Assembly: GCF_028743515.2 (NCBI RefSeq)
Contig: NZ_CP117969.2
Span: 191,001 to 255,000, forward strand
Direction of reading: 5' to 3'
From: Imtechella halotolerans
Lineage (GTDB): Bacteria; Bacteroidota; Bacteroidia; Flavobacteriales; Flavobacteriaceae
Length of the DNA stretch: 64,000 nucleotides
The notes below the pieces were generated by a model. It saw only the letters and a list, made by a program, of their open reading frames with translations, did no database searches and had not been told where the DNA came from. A program made the position numbers and the translations under genes. Numbering within the stretch: position 1 is the first letter of the stretch; every line of letters begins with the position of its first letter. Shown one piece after another: positions 1 to 9,075 of this stretch.

Positions 1-916
1 GGCTGTTTCTGATGACTTACTGTCTTCTGGAAATTCAGCTGATTTTGAATTTTCATTTTACACAGACAGTAATTTAAGTAACCAGATTAATAGTCCTTCG
101 TCCTTTACCAATACATCGAATCCGCAAATGGTGTATGTAAGGGCTAGGAATAGAGATACAGGTTGTGAAGGGAGTACAACTTTAGAATTAGAGGTGTTGC
201 CAAAACCTTTTGTGGCATTGCCTCCCAATGTGATATTATGTTCGGACGACACCAATGGGGTGTTGTTAGGAGCGGATTTAGGGAATAACATTTTGTATCA
301 ATGGAACAATGGCGCTACAACACCTACTATTACTGTGTTTACTCCTGGAGATTATTATGTCTTAATTACCGATACCATGACAGGATGTATATTTACAAGT
401 AATACAACGAGTGTTTCTCTAGCATCCGTTCCTGATTTTACCCCAGAAATTAGACAATCTCCAGCTTTTATGGGAAATCATACTATAGAAGTAGTGGTAA
501 GGGAATCAGGAGATTATGAGTATCGATTAGATAACGGAATGTATCAGATGTCAGGCGTTTTTACTAATGTGGTTCCAGGTCAACATTTTATTACCATTCG
601 AGAACGTAATGGTTGTGGAGAACTTGTGGTGGAGGCTTTGGTGTTGGACTATTTACGCTTTTTCACTCCTAATGGCGATGGGTATACAGATAATTGGAAT
701 ATAATAGGTTTAGAAAACCAACCGTCAGCAGAAATCTATCTGTTTGATAGGTATGGGAAGTTTATTAAGCAATTGGATCCAACAGGCCCTGGATGGGATG
801 GTACGTATAACGGAAGAATGCTTCCATCTACGGACTATTGGTTTAAAGTTATTTATACAGACCCAAGTGATAATTCAAAACGTGAGTTTAGGAGTCATTT
901 TAGTCTTAAAAGATAA
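1..916 (+). CDS. C-terminal part of an exported protein with a T9SS type B (gliding motility-associated) sorting domain
   Basis: The reading frame is open from base 2 to the stop at 914-916, so this is the 3' end of a longer gene cut by the window edge. An apparent ATG at 128 is internal, because the same frame continues upstream without a stop. The visible 304 residues hold Ig/PKD-like beta-rich repeats (for example a segment ending TTPTITVFTPGDYYVLITD) followed by a final ~85-residue module beginning FFTPNGDGYTDNW and containing EIYLFDRYGKFIKQL, GWDGTYNG and DYWFKV. That module is the gliding motility-associated C-terminal domain, the type B signal for the type IX secretion system. The protein is therefore expected to be moved across the outer membrane and released or surface attached, probably a large adhesin-like protein. 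What the missing N-terminal part does cannot be told. A hairpin terminator follows at once. Confidence 0.9.
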   Translation, partial: AVSDDLLSSGNSADFEFSFYTDSNLSNQINSPSSFTNTSNPQMVYVRARNRDTGCEGSTTLELEVLPKPFVALPPNVILCSDDTNGVLLGADLGNNILYQWNNGATTPTITVFTPGDYYVLITDTMTGCIFTSNTTSVSLASVPDFTPEIRQSPAFMGNHTIEVVVRESGDYEYRLDNGMYQMSGVFTNVVPGQHFITIRERNGCGELVVEALVLDYLRFFTPNGDGYTDNWNIIGLENQPSAEIYLFDRYGKFIKQLDPTGPGWDGTYNGRMLPSTDYWFKVIYTDPSDNSKREFRSHFSLKR

Positions 917-921
917 AAAGA

Positions 922-950
922 AAAGCCACTCGTAAGAGCGGCTTTCTTTA
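922..950 (+). terminator. Hairpin terminator after the T9SS-exported gene
   Basis: AAAGCC-a-CTC, loop gtaa, GAG-c-GGCTTT is followed by CTTT. It lies between two convergent genes and could serve either strand. Confidence 0.6.
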
Positions 951-968
951 AGTTGATATGGATAATAC

Positions 969-2504
969 TTAAAGTTTAATTCCTATACTCATCATTACAT
1001 TGTTGAATTTACTTGAGGTGGTAGCGGCATCAGTAAGTCCCACATTATATAGGGATCGATATGAGTCTTGCTTGGCGTGATCGTAAGCAATATCTAAAGA
1101 AACTGCGCCAAAATTATAGCCTATTCCAAGAGAGTATCCGTTAAGTTCTCCTACTGTTCTTTCGTTTTTATAAGGACTTTCCTCAAGTCGATAACCTGCG
1201 CGAAGACTTACATTGTCCACGCGTAATTCACCACCAATTCTGTATGAAGATGCATCCTTTAATTGGTTTGAAATGATTGAATTTTGATCTCTAAAATAAG
1301 AATCACTTGTTGGACGAAACTCTGCATTGGCATAATTTTTTCTACTGTAATCAAAACTTATTAGGCCGTATTTTCCAAATACATAGGCGAGACTTCCAGT
1401 AATCTTGGACGGGGTCATTAATTTATAGGTTTCGTAGATGTTGATCACATTGGGTTCCACAACATCGGTGAATTCCGTAAACGTTCCGTCTCCATTGTCT
1501 ACCTCACTTACAGTAAATAGTGATTGAATCAGCTCATCATTTATGTTATACCAGGTAGGGGATTGGTAGGTGGCACCAATTCTTAATTCATCAGACAATT
1601 TGGCTATAGCTCCTAATTGAAAGGAGAATCCAGATCCATAAGTTTTTAGATCGTTTTCAAAACCAATCTCCTGTATCGTTGAATTAGATGCAAATCCTAT
1701 TTCCGAAAGGTAGGTGTATTTGGAAAAATCAATCGCATGAGCGTTTAAGTTTGCTCCCAGATATAGCTTATCCTTGTATTGGGTGGCAAAGTTGAATGTT
1801 ATTTTGTAATTATATCCAGTGGTTGCCATAAAATACTCTTGATCTACTGTGCCGTATGAAGCATTTGAGACATATTGGGTGTTTTCTGGGTCATTAGATA
1901 TTGGATTTATGAGATAAGCTTGATAGGCAAGGAAAGCTTGTTGAGCTCCATAACCTCTATTTTCTCCTAACCAACGATAGACCTCCGTAACATTTTCCCC
2001 ATCATATACTTCGATGTCGTCAAGAGTTACGCCATTGGCATAAGATAAAAAATACTTGTCTATTGAATTATTTGGATTGAATCCTGCAACAAATACATTG
2101 TTGTTGAAGCTGTTTGAATTTTCCACATTAAAACCTACAGCAATTTTTCTCCAATTAGCTTCTTTAGATTGGTTGTTGAAGACCAAGACACCACCAATTT
2201 GACTAAGATCAAATTTAGACTTGGAATCAGTTGCTAAAGTTCCGAAGTAAAGTGAATTATTACGAATGCTGCTATTTCCAAATGTGGCACCAACTTCTCC
2301 TGTGGAAAACACAGCTGACCCAGCTGGATTGGCAGACATCGCGGATAGGTCACCACCTAAAGCCCCGAAAGCACCGCTTAGCGCTCTGTATCTTGCTGTA
2401 CCCCCTAACTGCTCACTTGAATAACGATAGGCGTCATTTATGTCTTGTGCTTGGGTGGTAGAAACTGCTAATGCAGCTATTAAGAAAGAGAAAACCTTTT
2501 TCAT
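969..2504 (-). CDS. OmpP1/FadL-family outer membrane protein
   Basis: A 511-residue exported protein. It starts with a clear signal peptide (MKKVFSFLIAALAVSTTQAQ), and the mature region opens with ALSGAFGALGGDLSAMSANPAG, the glycine/alanine-rich N-terminal plug signature of the FadL/OmpP1/TodX family. The rest alternates short polar and aromatic strands as in a beta-barrel (for example YGLISFDYSRKNYANAEF) and ends with a hydrophobic strand. FadL-type channels carry hydrophobic molecules such as long-chain fatty acids across the outer membrane; the substrate here is unknown. Flavobacterial homologues are often labelled hemin receptor, which the sequence does not support. An extended hairpin at 2541-2580 separates it from the lipoprotein gene upstream on the same strand, so it probably has its own promoter. 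Confidence 0.8.
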   Translation of the reverse strand: MKKVFSFLIAALAVSTTQAQDINDAYRYSSEQLGGTARYRALSGAFGALGGDLSAMSANPAGSAVFSTGEVGATFGNSSIRNNSLYFGTLATDSKSKFDLSQIGGVLVFNNQSKEANWRKIAVGFNVENSNSFNNNVFVAGFNPNNSIDKYFLSYANGVTLDDIEVYDGENVTEVYRWLGENRGYGAQQAFLAYQAYLINPISNDPENTQYVSNASYGTVDQEYFMATTGYNYKITFNFATQYKDKLYLGANLNAHAIDFSKYTYLSEIGFASNSTIQEIGFENDLKTYGSGFSFQLGAIAKLSDELRIGATYQSPTWYNINDELIQSLFTVSEVDNGDGTFTEFTDVVEPNVINIYETYKLMTPSKITGSLAYVFGKYGLISFDYSRKNYANAEFRPTSDSYFRDQNSIISNQLKDASSYRIGGELRVDNVSLRAGYRLEESPYKNERTVGELNGYSLGIGYNFGAVSLDIAYDHAKQDSYRSLYNVGLTDAATTSSKFNNVMMSIGIKL

Positions 2505-2535
2505 GTGTAAATGTTTTTTTTTGATTAAGAACGAA

Positions 2536-2580
2536 AAATAATGCCCATAATTATCTGATTTGTAGATATAATATGGGCAT
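2536..2580 (-). terminator. Extended inverted repeat, probable terminator of the lipoprotein gene
   Basis: ATGCCCATA at 2541-2549 pairs with TATGGGCAT at 2572-2580, and an inner partly paired arm (TTATCT with AGATA) extends the stem. Read on the minus strand it is followed by TTATTTTTCG. It sits between the stop of the 2601-3713 gene and the start of the FadL-type gene. Confidence 0.55.
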
Positions 2581-2600
2581 AAATGTTAGTAAGCTATGGA

Positions 2601-3713
2601 TCAGCCTCCTCTTCTTCCTCCTGAACTAGAACGTCCACCTGAACTACTGCTTGAACTTCTGGAAGAGCTGGAGCTGCTTCGAGTAGGAGCACTATAATTG
2701 GAGCTTCTAGAGGAAGATGATGGTGTATAGTTTGAACTTCTACGAGTTGTAGGAACACTGTTATTTGGCGTATAGGTCCTACTTCTATTCTGATAACTAG
2801 AAGGTGAGTAGGTTCTTGAACGCACATTGTTTACCGTCGTATTTGGTCTGGAAGTTGTTGAGTTATAGCTACGATTCGCAGTACTGGTTCGTGATCTATT
2901 GGTAGTACCATCCACACTAACACGAGTTCTTCCGGTATTGTAGTTATAATAACTATCCCTAGTTGTACGATTATTGTTTGCAGAAGTGTAAGCCCTGTTA
3001 GTAGTAGTTGAAGCGCGTCTAGTAGTCGCTACATTACGAGTACCGTAGGTAGTTCTTGAGCCTACAGTTGAATAGCTGCCTCGTCTTCCTGTATTGTAGG
3101 CCACATTGTTACTTCTGTAGTAATTGTAGTGTGGATAGTGATAGTATCCTCCACCATACCATCCATAGTACGATGGGTAGTAGTGGCTCCAACCAATCCC
3201 ATAGTATCCTCCCCAATAAGGATTGTAATATCCATTCCATGCAAATCCAGAATTCCAGTACCAAGGGTCATTCCATCCCCACCATCCTGAGTTCCAATAA
3301 TTATATCCTCTATACCAACGGTTCCATCCCCAATTGTTATTGTATATATTTATAGAGAAATCCGTGGTGTTATCTCCCCACCCGGCATAACTATTATAGT
3401 CGGATTCGTAATTTGGGTCGTAATCTCCGGTCCCTGAATAATTGTCAATATCCGTAAAATATAAACTATCGTTTTCGTTGGCTATTGCTTCGTATTCTTG
3501 GGCTTTATAATTAAAATAATCTCTATATATAGATCTGTTGTCGTCCTTTACAGGTCTTTCATATGAATTGTCCGATAGTGTTGAAGAGGAATAAATTCCG
3601 TCATTATCGTAGTATGATGCGCCTTGGAAGGAACCACAAGATGTCAAGAGCAGAAAACCTGCTACCGGAAGCACTTTGTGTACATTGTTTTTTAAAGGGT
3701 TGAGATTCTTCAT
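2601..3713 (-). CDS. Aromatic- and glycine-rich low-complexity lipoprotein
   Basis: Function not recognised. From the start chosen at 3713 (MKNLNPLKNN) the product has 370 residues. A lipoprotein signal with lipobox LLTSC places the lipidated cysteine near residue 26, so the protein should be anchored in the envelope. ATG codons at 3716 and 3740 are possible, but the signal peptide fits 3713 or 3716 best. After an acidic segment come about 110 residues extremely rich in Trp, Tyr, Gly and Asn (for example WNRWYRGYNYWNSGWWGWND), then about 170 residues almost wholly Ser, Thr, Arg and Asn, ending in a run of serines and GGRRGG. Such composition means an extended or disordered chain, not an enzyme. 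Homologues are sometimes misnamed vitellogenin or prolyl-tRNA synthetase, the latter presumably by transfer from the divergent neighbour proS. Confidence 0.75.
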   Translation of the reverse strand: MKNLNPLKNNVHKVLPVAGFLLLTSCGSFQGASYYDNDGIYSSSTLSDNSYERPVKDDNRSIYRDYFNYKAQEYEAIANENDSLYFTDIDNYSGTGDYDPNYESDYNSYAGWGDNTTDFSINIYNNNWGWNRWYRGYNYWNSGWWGWNDPWYWNSGFAWNGYYNPYWGGYYGIGWSHYYPSYYGWYGGGYYHYPHYNYYRSNNVAYNTGRRGSYSTVGSRTTYGTRNVATTRRASTTTNRAYTSANNNRTTRDSYYNYNTGRTRVSVDGTTNRSRTSTANRSYNSTTSRPNTTVNNVRSRTYSPSSYQNRSRTYTPNNSVPTTRRSSNYTPSSSSRSSNYSAPTRSSSSSSRSSSSSSGGRSSSGGRRGG

Positions 3714-3728
3714 CATTACTAAAATTTT

Positions 3729-3760
3729 ATTGTTGGACATAACAAAAATAGTTAGTTTTG
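3729..3760 (+). promoter_or_regulatory. Probable proS promoter (Bacteroidota type)
   Basis: TTG at 3730-3732, a 20-base spacer, then TAGTTTTG at 3753-3760 match the Bacteroidota -33 TTG/TTTG and -7 TAnnTTTG elements. Transcription would begin near 3767, upstream of both candidate proS starts. Confidence 0.6.
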
Positions 3761-3813
3761 CGCAAACTATTTGATATTTAACTAAGTCGCAATATTTGTG
3801 CCAAACTATAGCA

Positions 3814-5292
3814 ATGAGTAAGAGTTTAACAAAACGTAGTGAGGACTATTCTAAATGGTATAATGAATTGGTTGTCAAGGCCGATCTAGCCGAGAATTCC
3901 GGAGTAAGAGGTTGCATGGTTATTAAACCTTATGGATATGCCATATGGGAAAAGATGCAAGCTCAATTGGATAAAATGTTTAAAGAAACCGGACATGAAA
4001 ATGCCTATTTTCCACTTTTTGTGCCCAAAAGTCTATTTGAAGCTGAAGAAAAGAATGCGGAAGGTTTTGCCAAAGAATGTGCCGTAGTTACGCACTACCG
4101 ATTAAAAAATGATCCGGATAATAAAGGGAAACTGATGGTTGATCCAGAGGCCAAACTGGAAGAGGAGTTGGTGGTACGTCCTACTAGTGAGGCGATTATA
4201 TGGAGTACATATAAAAACTGGATTCAATCCTATAGAGATTTACCTATATTGATCAATCAATGGGCTAATGTAGTTCGTTGGGAAATGCGTACTCGATTGT
4301 TTTTACGTACTGCTGAGTTCTTGTGGCAAGAAGGTCATACGGCGCATGCAACACGTGAAGAGGCAATTGCTGAGGCTGTACAGATGATGGATGTATATGC
4401 TGAATTTGCTGAAAACTTTATGGCTGTTCCTGTTATTAAGGGGGTGAAGACTGAAAGCGAGCGTTTTGCTGGGGCAGAAGATACCTACTGTATTGAGGCT
4501 TTGATGCAGGATGGAAAAGCTTTGCAGGCAGGGACATCCCATTTTTTAGGACAGAATTTTGCTAAAGCTTTCGATGTTAAGTTTACTTCCAATGAAGGTA
4601 AGCAGGATTATGTTTGGGCAACTTCTTGGGGGGTTTCTACTCGATTGATGGGTGCTCTGATTATGACCCATAGTGATGATAATGGCTTAGTATTACCACC
4701 TAAACTAGCACCTATTCAAGTGGTTATTGTACCGATTTACAAAGGTGATGATCAATTAGAGGCCATTAGATCTCGAATTAATCCATTGATGAAGGAATTG
4801 CGTGATAAAGGTATATCCGTTAAATTTGATGATAGAGATACTCATAAACCAGGATTTAAATTTAATGAGTACGAATTGAAAGGGGTTCCTGTTCGTATTG
4901 CTATCGGGCAGCGAGATATGGAAAATAACACCTTTGAAATAGCTCGTAGGGATACCTTATCAAAGGAAACCGTTTCTGGAGAAGTAGTGGTTTCCTATAT
5001 ATCCAATTTATTAGAAGATATTCAAAATACGATTTTTCAGAAGGCATTAGACTATCGTGCAACACATATAACTGAAGTTACTTCATTTGATGAATTTGTG
5101 GAAGTGCTAGAGTCTAAGGGAGGATTTATATCTGCTCATTGGGATGGAACAGCCGAAACGGAAGAAAAAATCAAGGAACTTACTAAGGCAACCATCCGTT
5201 GTATTCCTATAGATGGTGTAGAAGAGGAAGGTATTTGTGTGTTTAGTGGAAATCCATCCAATCGTAAAGTGTTGTTTGCCAAAGCGTATTAA
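3814..5292 (+). CDS. proS: Prolyl-tRNA synthetase, archaeal/eukaryotic type
   Basis: Charges tRNA-Pro with proline in the cytoplasm. The 492-residue product belongs to the short class II group without the bacterial editing insert. Visible features are the N-terminal [17 protein letters not shown], class II motif 2 around [20 protein letters not shown], motif 3 around [15 protein letters not shown], an anticodon-binding domain beginning near [14 protein letters not shown], and the C-terminal zinc-binding-like extension typical of this type, ending in KVLFAKAY. An upstream in-frame ATG at 3796 would add six residues (MCQTIA) with no family counterpart, so the start at [11 protein letters not shown] is preferred. 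It is divergent from the lipoprotein gene. The tRNA-Glu pair and rpsT follow on the same strand but have their own promoter. Confidence 0.96.
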   Translation: MSKSLTKRSEDYSKWYNELVVKADLAENSGVRGCMVIKPYGYAIWEKMQAQLDKMFKETGHENAYFPLFVPKSLFEAEEKNAEGFAKECAVVTHYRLKNDPDNKGKLMVDPEAKLEEELVVRPTSEAIIWSTYKNWIQSYRDLPILINQWANVVRWEMRTRLFLRTAEFLWQEGHTAHATREEAIAEAVQMMDVYAEFAENFMAVPVIKGVKTESERFAGAEDTYCIEALMQDGKALQAGTSHFLGQNFAKAFDVKFTSNEGKQDYVWATSWGVSTRLMGALIMTHSDDNGLVLPPKLAPIQVVIVPIYKGDDQLEAIRSRINPLMKELRDKGISVKFDDRDTHKPGFKFNEYELKGVPVRIAIGQRDMENNTFEIARRDTLSKETVSGEVVVSYISNLLEDIQNTIFQKALDYRATHITEVTSFDEFVEVLESKGGFISAHWDGTAETEEKIKELTKATIRCIPIDGVEEEGICVFSGNPSNRKVLFAKAY

Positions 5293-5321
5293 AAAAAATG
5301 CGATTTTTTTTTAATAAACTA

Positions 5322-5351
5322 TTGCTTCGTATCAAAATAGTTGTATTTTTG
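5322..5351 (+). promoter_or_regulatory. Promoter of the tRNA-Glu pair and rpsT
   Basis: TTG at 5322-5324, a 19-base spacer and TATTTTTG at 5344-5351 give a near-ideal Bacteroidota promoter, 24 bases before the first tRNA. Confidence 0.7.
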
Positions 5352-5375
5352 CATCCGCATTTTGAAACAAACAAC

Positions 5376-5447
5376 GGTCCGTTCGTCTAGGGGTTAGGAC
5401 GCCAGGTTTTCATCCTGGTAACAGGGGTTCGATTCCCCTACGGACTA
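5376..5447 (+). tRNA. tRNA-Glu (TTC), first copy
   Basis: A 72-base cloverleaf. The acceptor stem GGTCCGT pairs with ACGGACT, the anticodon stem CCAGG/CCTGG encloses loop TTTTCAT with anticodon TTC, and the T arm is AGGGG-TTCGATT-CCCCT. The discriminator base is A and CCA is not encoded. It is identical to the copy 59 bases downstream. Confidence 0.97.
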
Positions 5448-5506
5448 CAAAAGTTCTTTAAAAGGAATTACTGAAAGCAAATAAGTGAAATTCACTTAGT
5501 ACCAAT

Positions 5507-5578
5507 GGTCCGTTCGTCTAGGGGTTAGGACGCCAGGTTTTCATCCTGGTAACAGGGGTTCGATTCCCCTACGGACTA
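5507..5578 (+). tRNA. tRNA-Glu (TTC), second copy
   Basis: Identical over all 72 bases to the copy at 5376-5447, with the same anticodon TTC and uncoded CCA. The spacer between the copies is unrelated in sequence. It lies 62 bases before rpsT and is probably cut from one transcript with the first copy. Confidence 0.97.
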
Positions 5579-5640
5579 CTAAAACAAATTAACAGAAACG
5601 CAAATAGGTTTCTGACAACAAAAACAATTTTTAAGAAACA

Positions 5641-5898
5641 ATGGCAAATCATAAGTCAGCATTAAAGAGAATCAGAAGAAACGAGGCGGCTCGCTTGAGA
5701 AACAAATATCAGCATAAAACTACCCGTAATGCTATCAAGAAGCTACGTGGTTTAGAAGATGCTAAGGAAGCAGCTACTTTGTTGCCAACTGTAGTAGCCA
5801 TGATTGATAAATTGGCTAAAAGAAACATTATTCACAGCAATAAGGCTTCAAACTTGAAAAGTAGCTTAACAAAGCATGTGACTAAATTAGCCGCTTAA
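5641..5898 (+). CDS. rpsT: 30S ribosomal protein S20
   Basis: An 85-residue basic protein of normal length that binds 16S rRNA in the small subunit. It starts MANHKSALKRIRRNEAARLR, the standard S20 N-terminus, and keeps RNAIKKLRG and the C-terminal NIIHSNKASNLKSSLTKHV. It is downstream of two tRNA-Glu genes with no terminator between, so it is probably read from the tRNA promoter. A strong hairpin terminator follows at 5925. Confidence 0.98.
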   Translation: MANHKSALKRIRRNEAARLRNKYQHKTTRNAIKKLRGLEDAKEAATLLPTVVAMIDKLAKRNIIHSNKASNLKSSLTKHVTKLAA

Positions 5899-5924
5899 TT
5901 AAACGGTAATTTAGAATAGTATAT

Positions 5925-5951
5925 AGCGCTCCTATTAGGGGCGCTTTTTTT
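5925..5951 (+). terminator. rpsT terminator
   Basis: AGCGCTCC, loop TATTA, GGGGCGCT (with one G-T pair), followed by seven T. Confidence 0.85.
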
Positions 5952-6015
5952 ATTTATATCCCTAGTGTCTTGGATGGAGTTAGTAGATGTGAATGTATAT
6001 ATGGAAATTAGTAAT

Positions 6016-6050
6016 TAATGAAAAAGGACACCATTGGTGTCCTTTTTGGT
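6016..6050. terminator. Perfect hairpin, bidirectional terminator
   Basis: AAAAAGGACACC at 6021-6032, loop ATT, GGTGTCCTTTTT: a 12-bp perfect stem with A and T tracts on both sides. It is a second barrier after rpsT, or the end of a minus-strand transcript. Confidence 0.75.
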
Positions 6051-6265
6051 AAGTAGGAAGTTTTAATCTGATTTGGGGCAAATTATCTTCCAGTACGTTT
6101 TGTCTGTCTCGTTAAAATCTTTTAAGGTGTCTAATCTCATTAACATTTCAACACTGCTAAAGTAATATTTTTTTTCATATTACCGACTAAGTGTAATATA
6201 AATTCGATGAAATGCATTTAAAATCTATAAATTGTAGTATTAACCCTTCTTTTGAACTACCTAAT

Positions 6266-6296
6266 ATAAAAAAAACCCTCGAATAGAGGGTTTTGG
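6266..6296 (-). terminator. rho terminator
   Basis: AAAACCCTC, loop GAATA read with GAGGGTTTT; on the minus strand it is followed by a long T run. It lies just after the rho stop codon. Confidence 0.75.
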
Positions 6297-6317
6297 ATAA
6301 TAGATTTATAGGTAGTG

Positions 6318-8039
6318 TTATTGATTCATGGTAAGTAAAAACTCATCATTGTTTTTTGTTTGCTTGATACGATTTTCCATAAATTCCATAGCCTCTACAG
6401 GATTCATATCGGCTAGGTATTTACGCATAATCCACATGCGTTGTATGGTTACTTCATCTAAAAGAAGATCGTCACGTCGAGTAGATGAGGAAATAAGGTC
6501 AATGGCAGGGAAAATACGACGATTCGCGATGCGTCTATCGAGTTGTAATTCCATGTTACCCGTACCCTTGAATTCTTCAAATATAACTTCATCCATTTTA
6601 GAGCCAGTCTCGGTAAGAGCTGTAGCTATAATAGAAAGAGAACCTCCGCCTTCTATGTTACGAGCAGCACCAAAGAAACGTTTTGGTTTATGGAGTGCAT
6701 TGGCATCTACACCTCCACTTAGTACTTTTCCAGAGGCTGGTTGTACTGTGTTATATGCACGTGCTAATCTTGTGATGGAATCAAGAAGGATGACTACATC
6801 ATGACCACATTCCACTAATCTCTTCGCTTTTTCTAACACAATGTTAGCTACCTTAACATGCTCAGAAGCTTCTTTGTCGAACGTAGAGGCGATGACTTCT
6901 CCTTTTACACTTCTTTGCATATCGGTAACTTCTTCTGGTCGCTCATCAATAAGTAATATCATAAGATATACTTCAGGATGATTAGCAGCAATGGCATTAG
7001 CTACATCTTTTAGAAGCATTGTTTTACCTGTTTTAGGCTGTGAAACAATCATTCCACGTTGTCCTTTTCCAATTGGGGAAAACAAATCCATAATTCGTGT
7101 TGAAATGGTACTTTGTTTTTCTGCTAAATTGAATTTTTCGTTAGGAAACAAGGGTGTAAGATGTTCAAATGAAACACGATCGCGCACAACTTGCGGATCT
7201 AGTCCATTTATTTTACTCACTTTAATTAATGGGAAGTATTTTTCACCTTCTTTTGGCGGGCGTACCGCTCCTAATACGGTGTCTCCAGTTTTTAATCCAA
7301 ATAAACGTATTTGTGATTGTGAAACATATATGTCATCCGGAGAGGATAGGTAGTTGTAATCTGAAGAGCGTAGGAAACCGTATCCGTCTTGCATGATATC
7401 CAGTACACCTTCACAGTCCACAATTCCGTCAAATTCAAAATCAGGAGAACGGTATCTGTTCTTTTTTTCTTTATCAAAATTCTCATTTTGATTCTGAGAA
7501 TTTCCATGTTGATTTTGTTGTTGATTTTGTTGTTTGTTTTGGTGGTGTTGCTTGTTGTGTGGTTTCTTATTTGTATTTTGAAACTCTCGGCGTTCTCTTT
7601 TTTTGTTTTCTTCAGGGGCAGCAGGTGGTTGAGGAGTGTTTTTTACCTCTGAAGTTGGAGTTTCAGGGGTTGGTGATATTTTAGCCTCTGGGGTAGTGAC
7701 TTCAATGACTTTCTTTTTTTCAATTGGAGTACTAGGCTCTAGATTTTTTTCTACAGGAGTGTTGGTTTCCTTTTGAGGAGCTGCTTTACGCTCCTTGTCT
7801 TTTGGATTAGAGCTTCCTGCTTTATTATTTATTCGAGTACGTCTGTTTTTACGTTCTGCCGAAGGATTTTCCTCTTTGGTTTCAGTAATGGTGTTTTTAG
7901 GATTAGACGCTTGGATATCGAGTATTTGATATATAAGGTCTAGTTTTTTTAGAGTTTTGTATTTCGGAACGCTGATATTTGCAGCTATTTCCTGTAACTC
8001 AGAAAGCTTTTTTTCTTTTAAATCAGAAATGTCAAACAT
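6318..8039 (-). CDS. rho: Transcription termination factor Rho with long Asn/Gln-rich insert
   Basis: A hexameric RNA helicase that ends transcription. The 573 residues are longer than the ~420 of E. coli Rho. Residues 1-45 form the Rho N-terminal helical domain ([18 protein letters not shown]). Residues ~50-195 are a low-complexity, charged, Pro-rich and then Asn/Gln-rich insert ([20 protein letters not shown]). The RNA-binding cold-shock-like domain ([18 protein letters not shown]) follows, then the RecA-like ATPase with P-loop QPKTGKTM, Walker [18 protein letters not shown], and the conserved [21 protein letters not shown]. The order is typical of Bacteroidota Rho; in Bacteroides the disordered insert has been linked to phase separation. 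A -7 element TACTTTTG lies on the minus strand at 8077-8084, with no clear -33 partner. Confidence 0.97.
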   Translation of the reverse strand: MFDISDLKEKKLSELQEIAANISVPKYKTLKKLDLIYQILDIQASNPKNTITETKEENPSAERKNRRTRINNKAGSSNPKDKERKAAPQKETNTPVEKNLEPSTPIEKKKVIEVTTPEAKISPTPETPTSEVKNTPQPPAAPEENKKRERREFQNTNKKPHNKQHHQNKQQNQQQNQHGNSQNQNENFDKEKKNRYRSPDFEFDGIVDCEGVLDIMQDGYGFLRSSDYNYLSSPDDIYVSQSQIRLFGLKTGDTVLGAVRPPKEGEKYFPLIKVSKINGLDPQVVRDRVSFEHLTPLFPNEKFNLAEKQSTISTRIMDLFSPIGKGQRGMIVSQPKTGKTMLLKDVANAIAANHPEVYLMILLIDERPEEVTDMQRSVKGEVIASTFDKEASEHVKVANIVLEKAKRLVECGHDVVILLDSITRLARAYNTVQPASGKVLSGGVDANALHKPKRFFGAARNIEGGGSLSIIATALTETGSKMDEVIFEEFKGTGNMELQLDRRIANRRIFPAIDLISSSTRRDDLLLDEVTIQRMWIMRKYLADMNPVEAMEFMENRIKQTKNNDEFLLTMNQ

Positions 8040-8233
8040 GTAAATAGAAGATAAATTAAACGTTTTTGGGGGTCTTCAAAAGTAAATAATGATAAAGATG
8101 TTGTGATTTGAAGTACAAACGAACCTCGTATTGAGTAGGTTGCGAATTGATAGAGCAATATTACAAATTTATTTTAAAAAACAAACATTTTTTTACAAAA
8201 GAAGCGTTATTTTTGTAAGCCTAAAATCTGGCT

Positions 8234-8641
8234 ATGTTACAACGTATTCAAACGGTATATATGTTAGTGGTACTACTCATGAGTGGAATACTGCCGTTTT
8301 TATTTAGTGTATACAGTACAGCTTCTGGAGCAGTTTTTGCACATCAAGAGATGATGTTACTAGTTCTTTTTTTGATTTCTGCTTTATTAGCGATTATGGC
8401 TATCGTTCTTTTTAAAAATAGGAAATTACAATTTGTGTTAAACAGATTGAATATAATATTTAATCTTACTTTACTAGGAGTATTTGTATATCGTCTACTA
8501 ACTTTATCCGGAGAAGCGCAAGTTTCTGAGAAGGGTATTGGGATGTTTCTTCCTATCATTTCTATCGTGTTTTTAGTTATGGCTAATAAAGCCATAAAAA
8601 AGGATGAAGATCTTGTAAAATCTGTAGATCGATTGCGATAA
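8234..8641 (+). CDS. DUF4293 family membrane protein
   Basis: 135 residues with four predicted membrane helices: LVVLLMSGILPFLFSVY, the segment after HQEMMLLVLFLISALLA, FNLTLLGVFVYRLL, and FLPIISIVFLVMAN. The opening MLQRIQTVYMLVVLL and the basic tail match the DUF4293 family found throughout Bacteroidota, often beside rho as here. Function unknown. A -7 element TATTTTTG is at 8208-8215. A terminator follows. Confidence 0.8.
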   Translation: MLQRIQTVYMLVVLLMSGILPFLFSVYSTASGAVFAHQEMMLLVLFLISALLAIMAIVLFKNRKLQFVLNRLNIIFNLTLLGVFVYRLLTLSGEAQVSEKGIGMFLPIISIVFLVMANKAIKKDEDLVKSVDRLR

Positions 8642-8674
8642 ACCTATTATCTTAGTAGTATTAGTGCGTTGAAA

Positions 8675-8705
8675 GCCCGGATGTTTGCATCCGGGTTTTT
8701 GTTTT
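8675..8705 (+). terminator. Terminator after the DUF4293 gene
   Basis: CCCGGATG, loop TTTG, CATCCGGG, then TTTTTGTTTTTT. Confidence 0.85.
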
Positions 8706-8981
8706 TTAGAGGTTTGCGGTTGTAGGATCTATCATCATAGCGACTTCTGATATGACATCCGCAGGAAATCCAGATAGTTTAGAATGTTCCTTAATAGCAT
8801 CTTCACTTTCGGCTAAATAAACGCAATACGTTTTGTCTTTAGAAACAAAACTGTCAACCCATTGTACTTTGTGATTCATCGACTGGATTGCTTTACAAGA
8901 AGTGGTTGCGGCTTGTGCAATGTCTTCCTTACTGGAGGCACCAATGCCTGGTAAATTTCGTTCAACGACATACTTTTTCAT
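8706..8981 (-). CDS. DUF4242 domain protein
   Basis: A 91-residue cytoplasmic protein. It begins MKKYVVERNLPGIGASSKED and contains KVQWVDSFVSKDKTYCVYLA, matching DUF4242, a small ferredoxin-like-fold family related to the nickel-binding SCO4226 group. Family members usually have this length. No enzymatic role is established, and metal binding here is only inferred from the relative. It is a single gene converging on the DUF4293 gene. Confidence 0.7.
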   Translation of the reverse strand: MKKYVVERNLPGIGASSKEDIAQAATTSCKAIQSMNHKVQWVDSFVSKDKTYCVYLAESEDAIKEHSKLSGFPADVISEVAMMIDPTTANL

Positions 8982-9075
8982 AGTGGAGTTTTTAATAAAT
9001 TAAACTTTGAAATGTATAGTAGGTCATTCATGAAAGGATACCATTAAAGGTAGTGATTATTTGAATGTTATAAAA

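Larger units (their letters stand above)
5899..6317. other. Intergenic region between rpsT and rho
   Basis: It holds three hairpin terminators (listed separately). On the minus strand, between two of them, a 27-codon frame at 6063-6146 (product ending TYWKIICPKSD) is followed at once by the 6021-6047 hairpin. It is too short and isolated to call a gene and could be a remnant. Nothing else is recognisable. Confidence 0.5.

Noticed and set aside
5376-5578. Two ~72-base direct repeats resembling a short CRISPR-like or duplicated element
   Set aside because: Each copy folds as a complete tRNA-Glu cloverleaf with anticodon TTC, so they are tRNA genes.
6328-6804. 158-codon plus-strand frame
   Set aside because: It lies antisense within rho, has no independent signal and reflects the codon pattern of the real gene.
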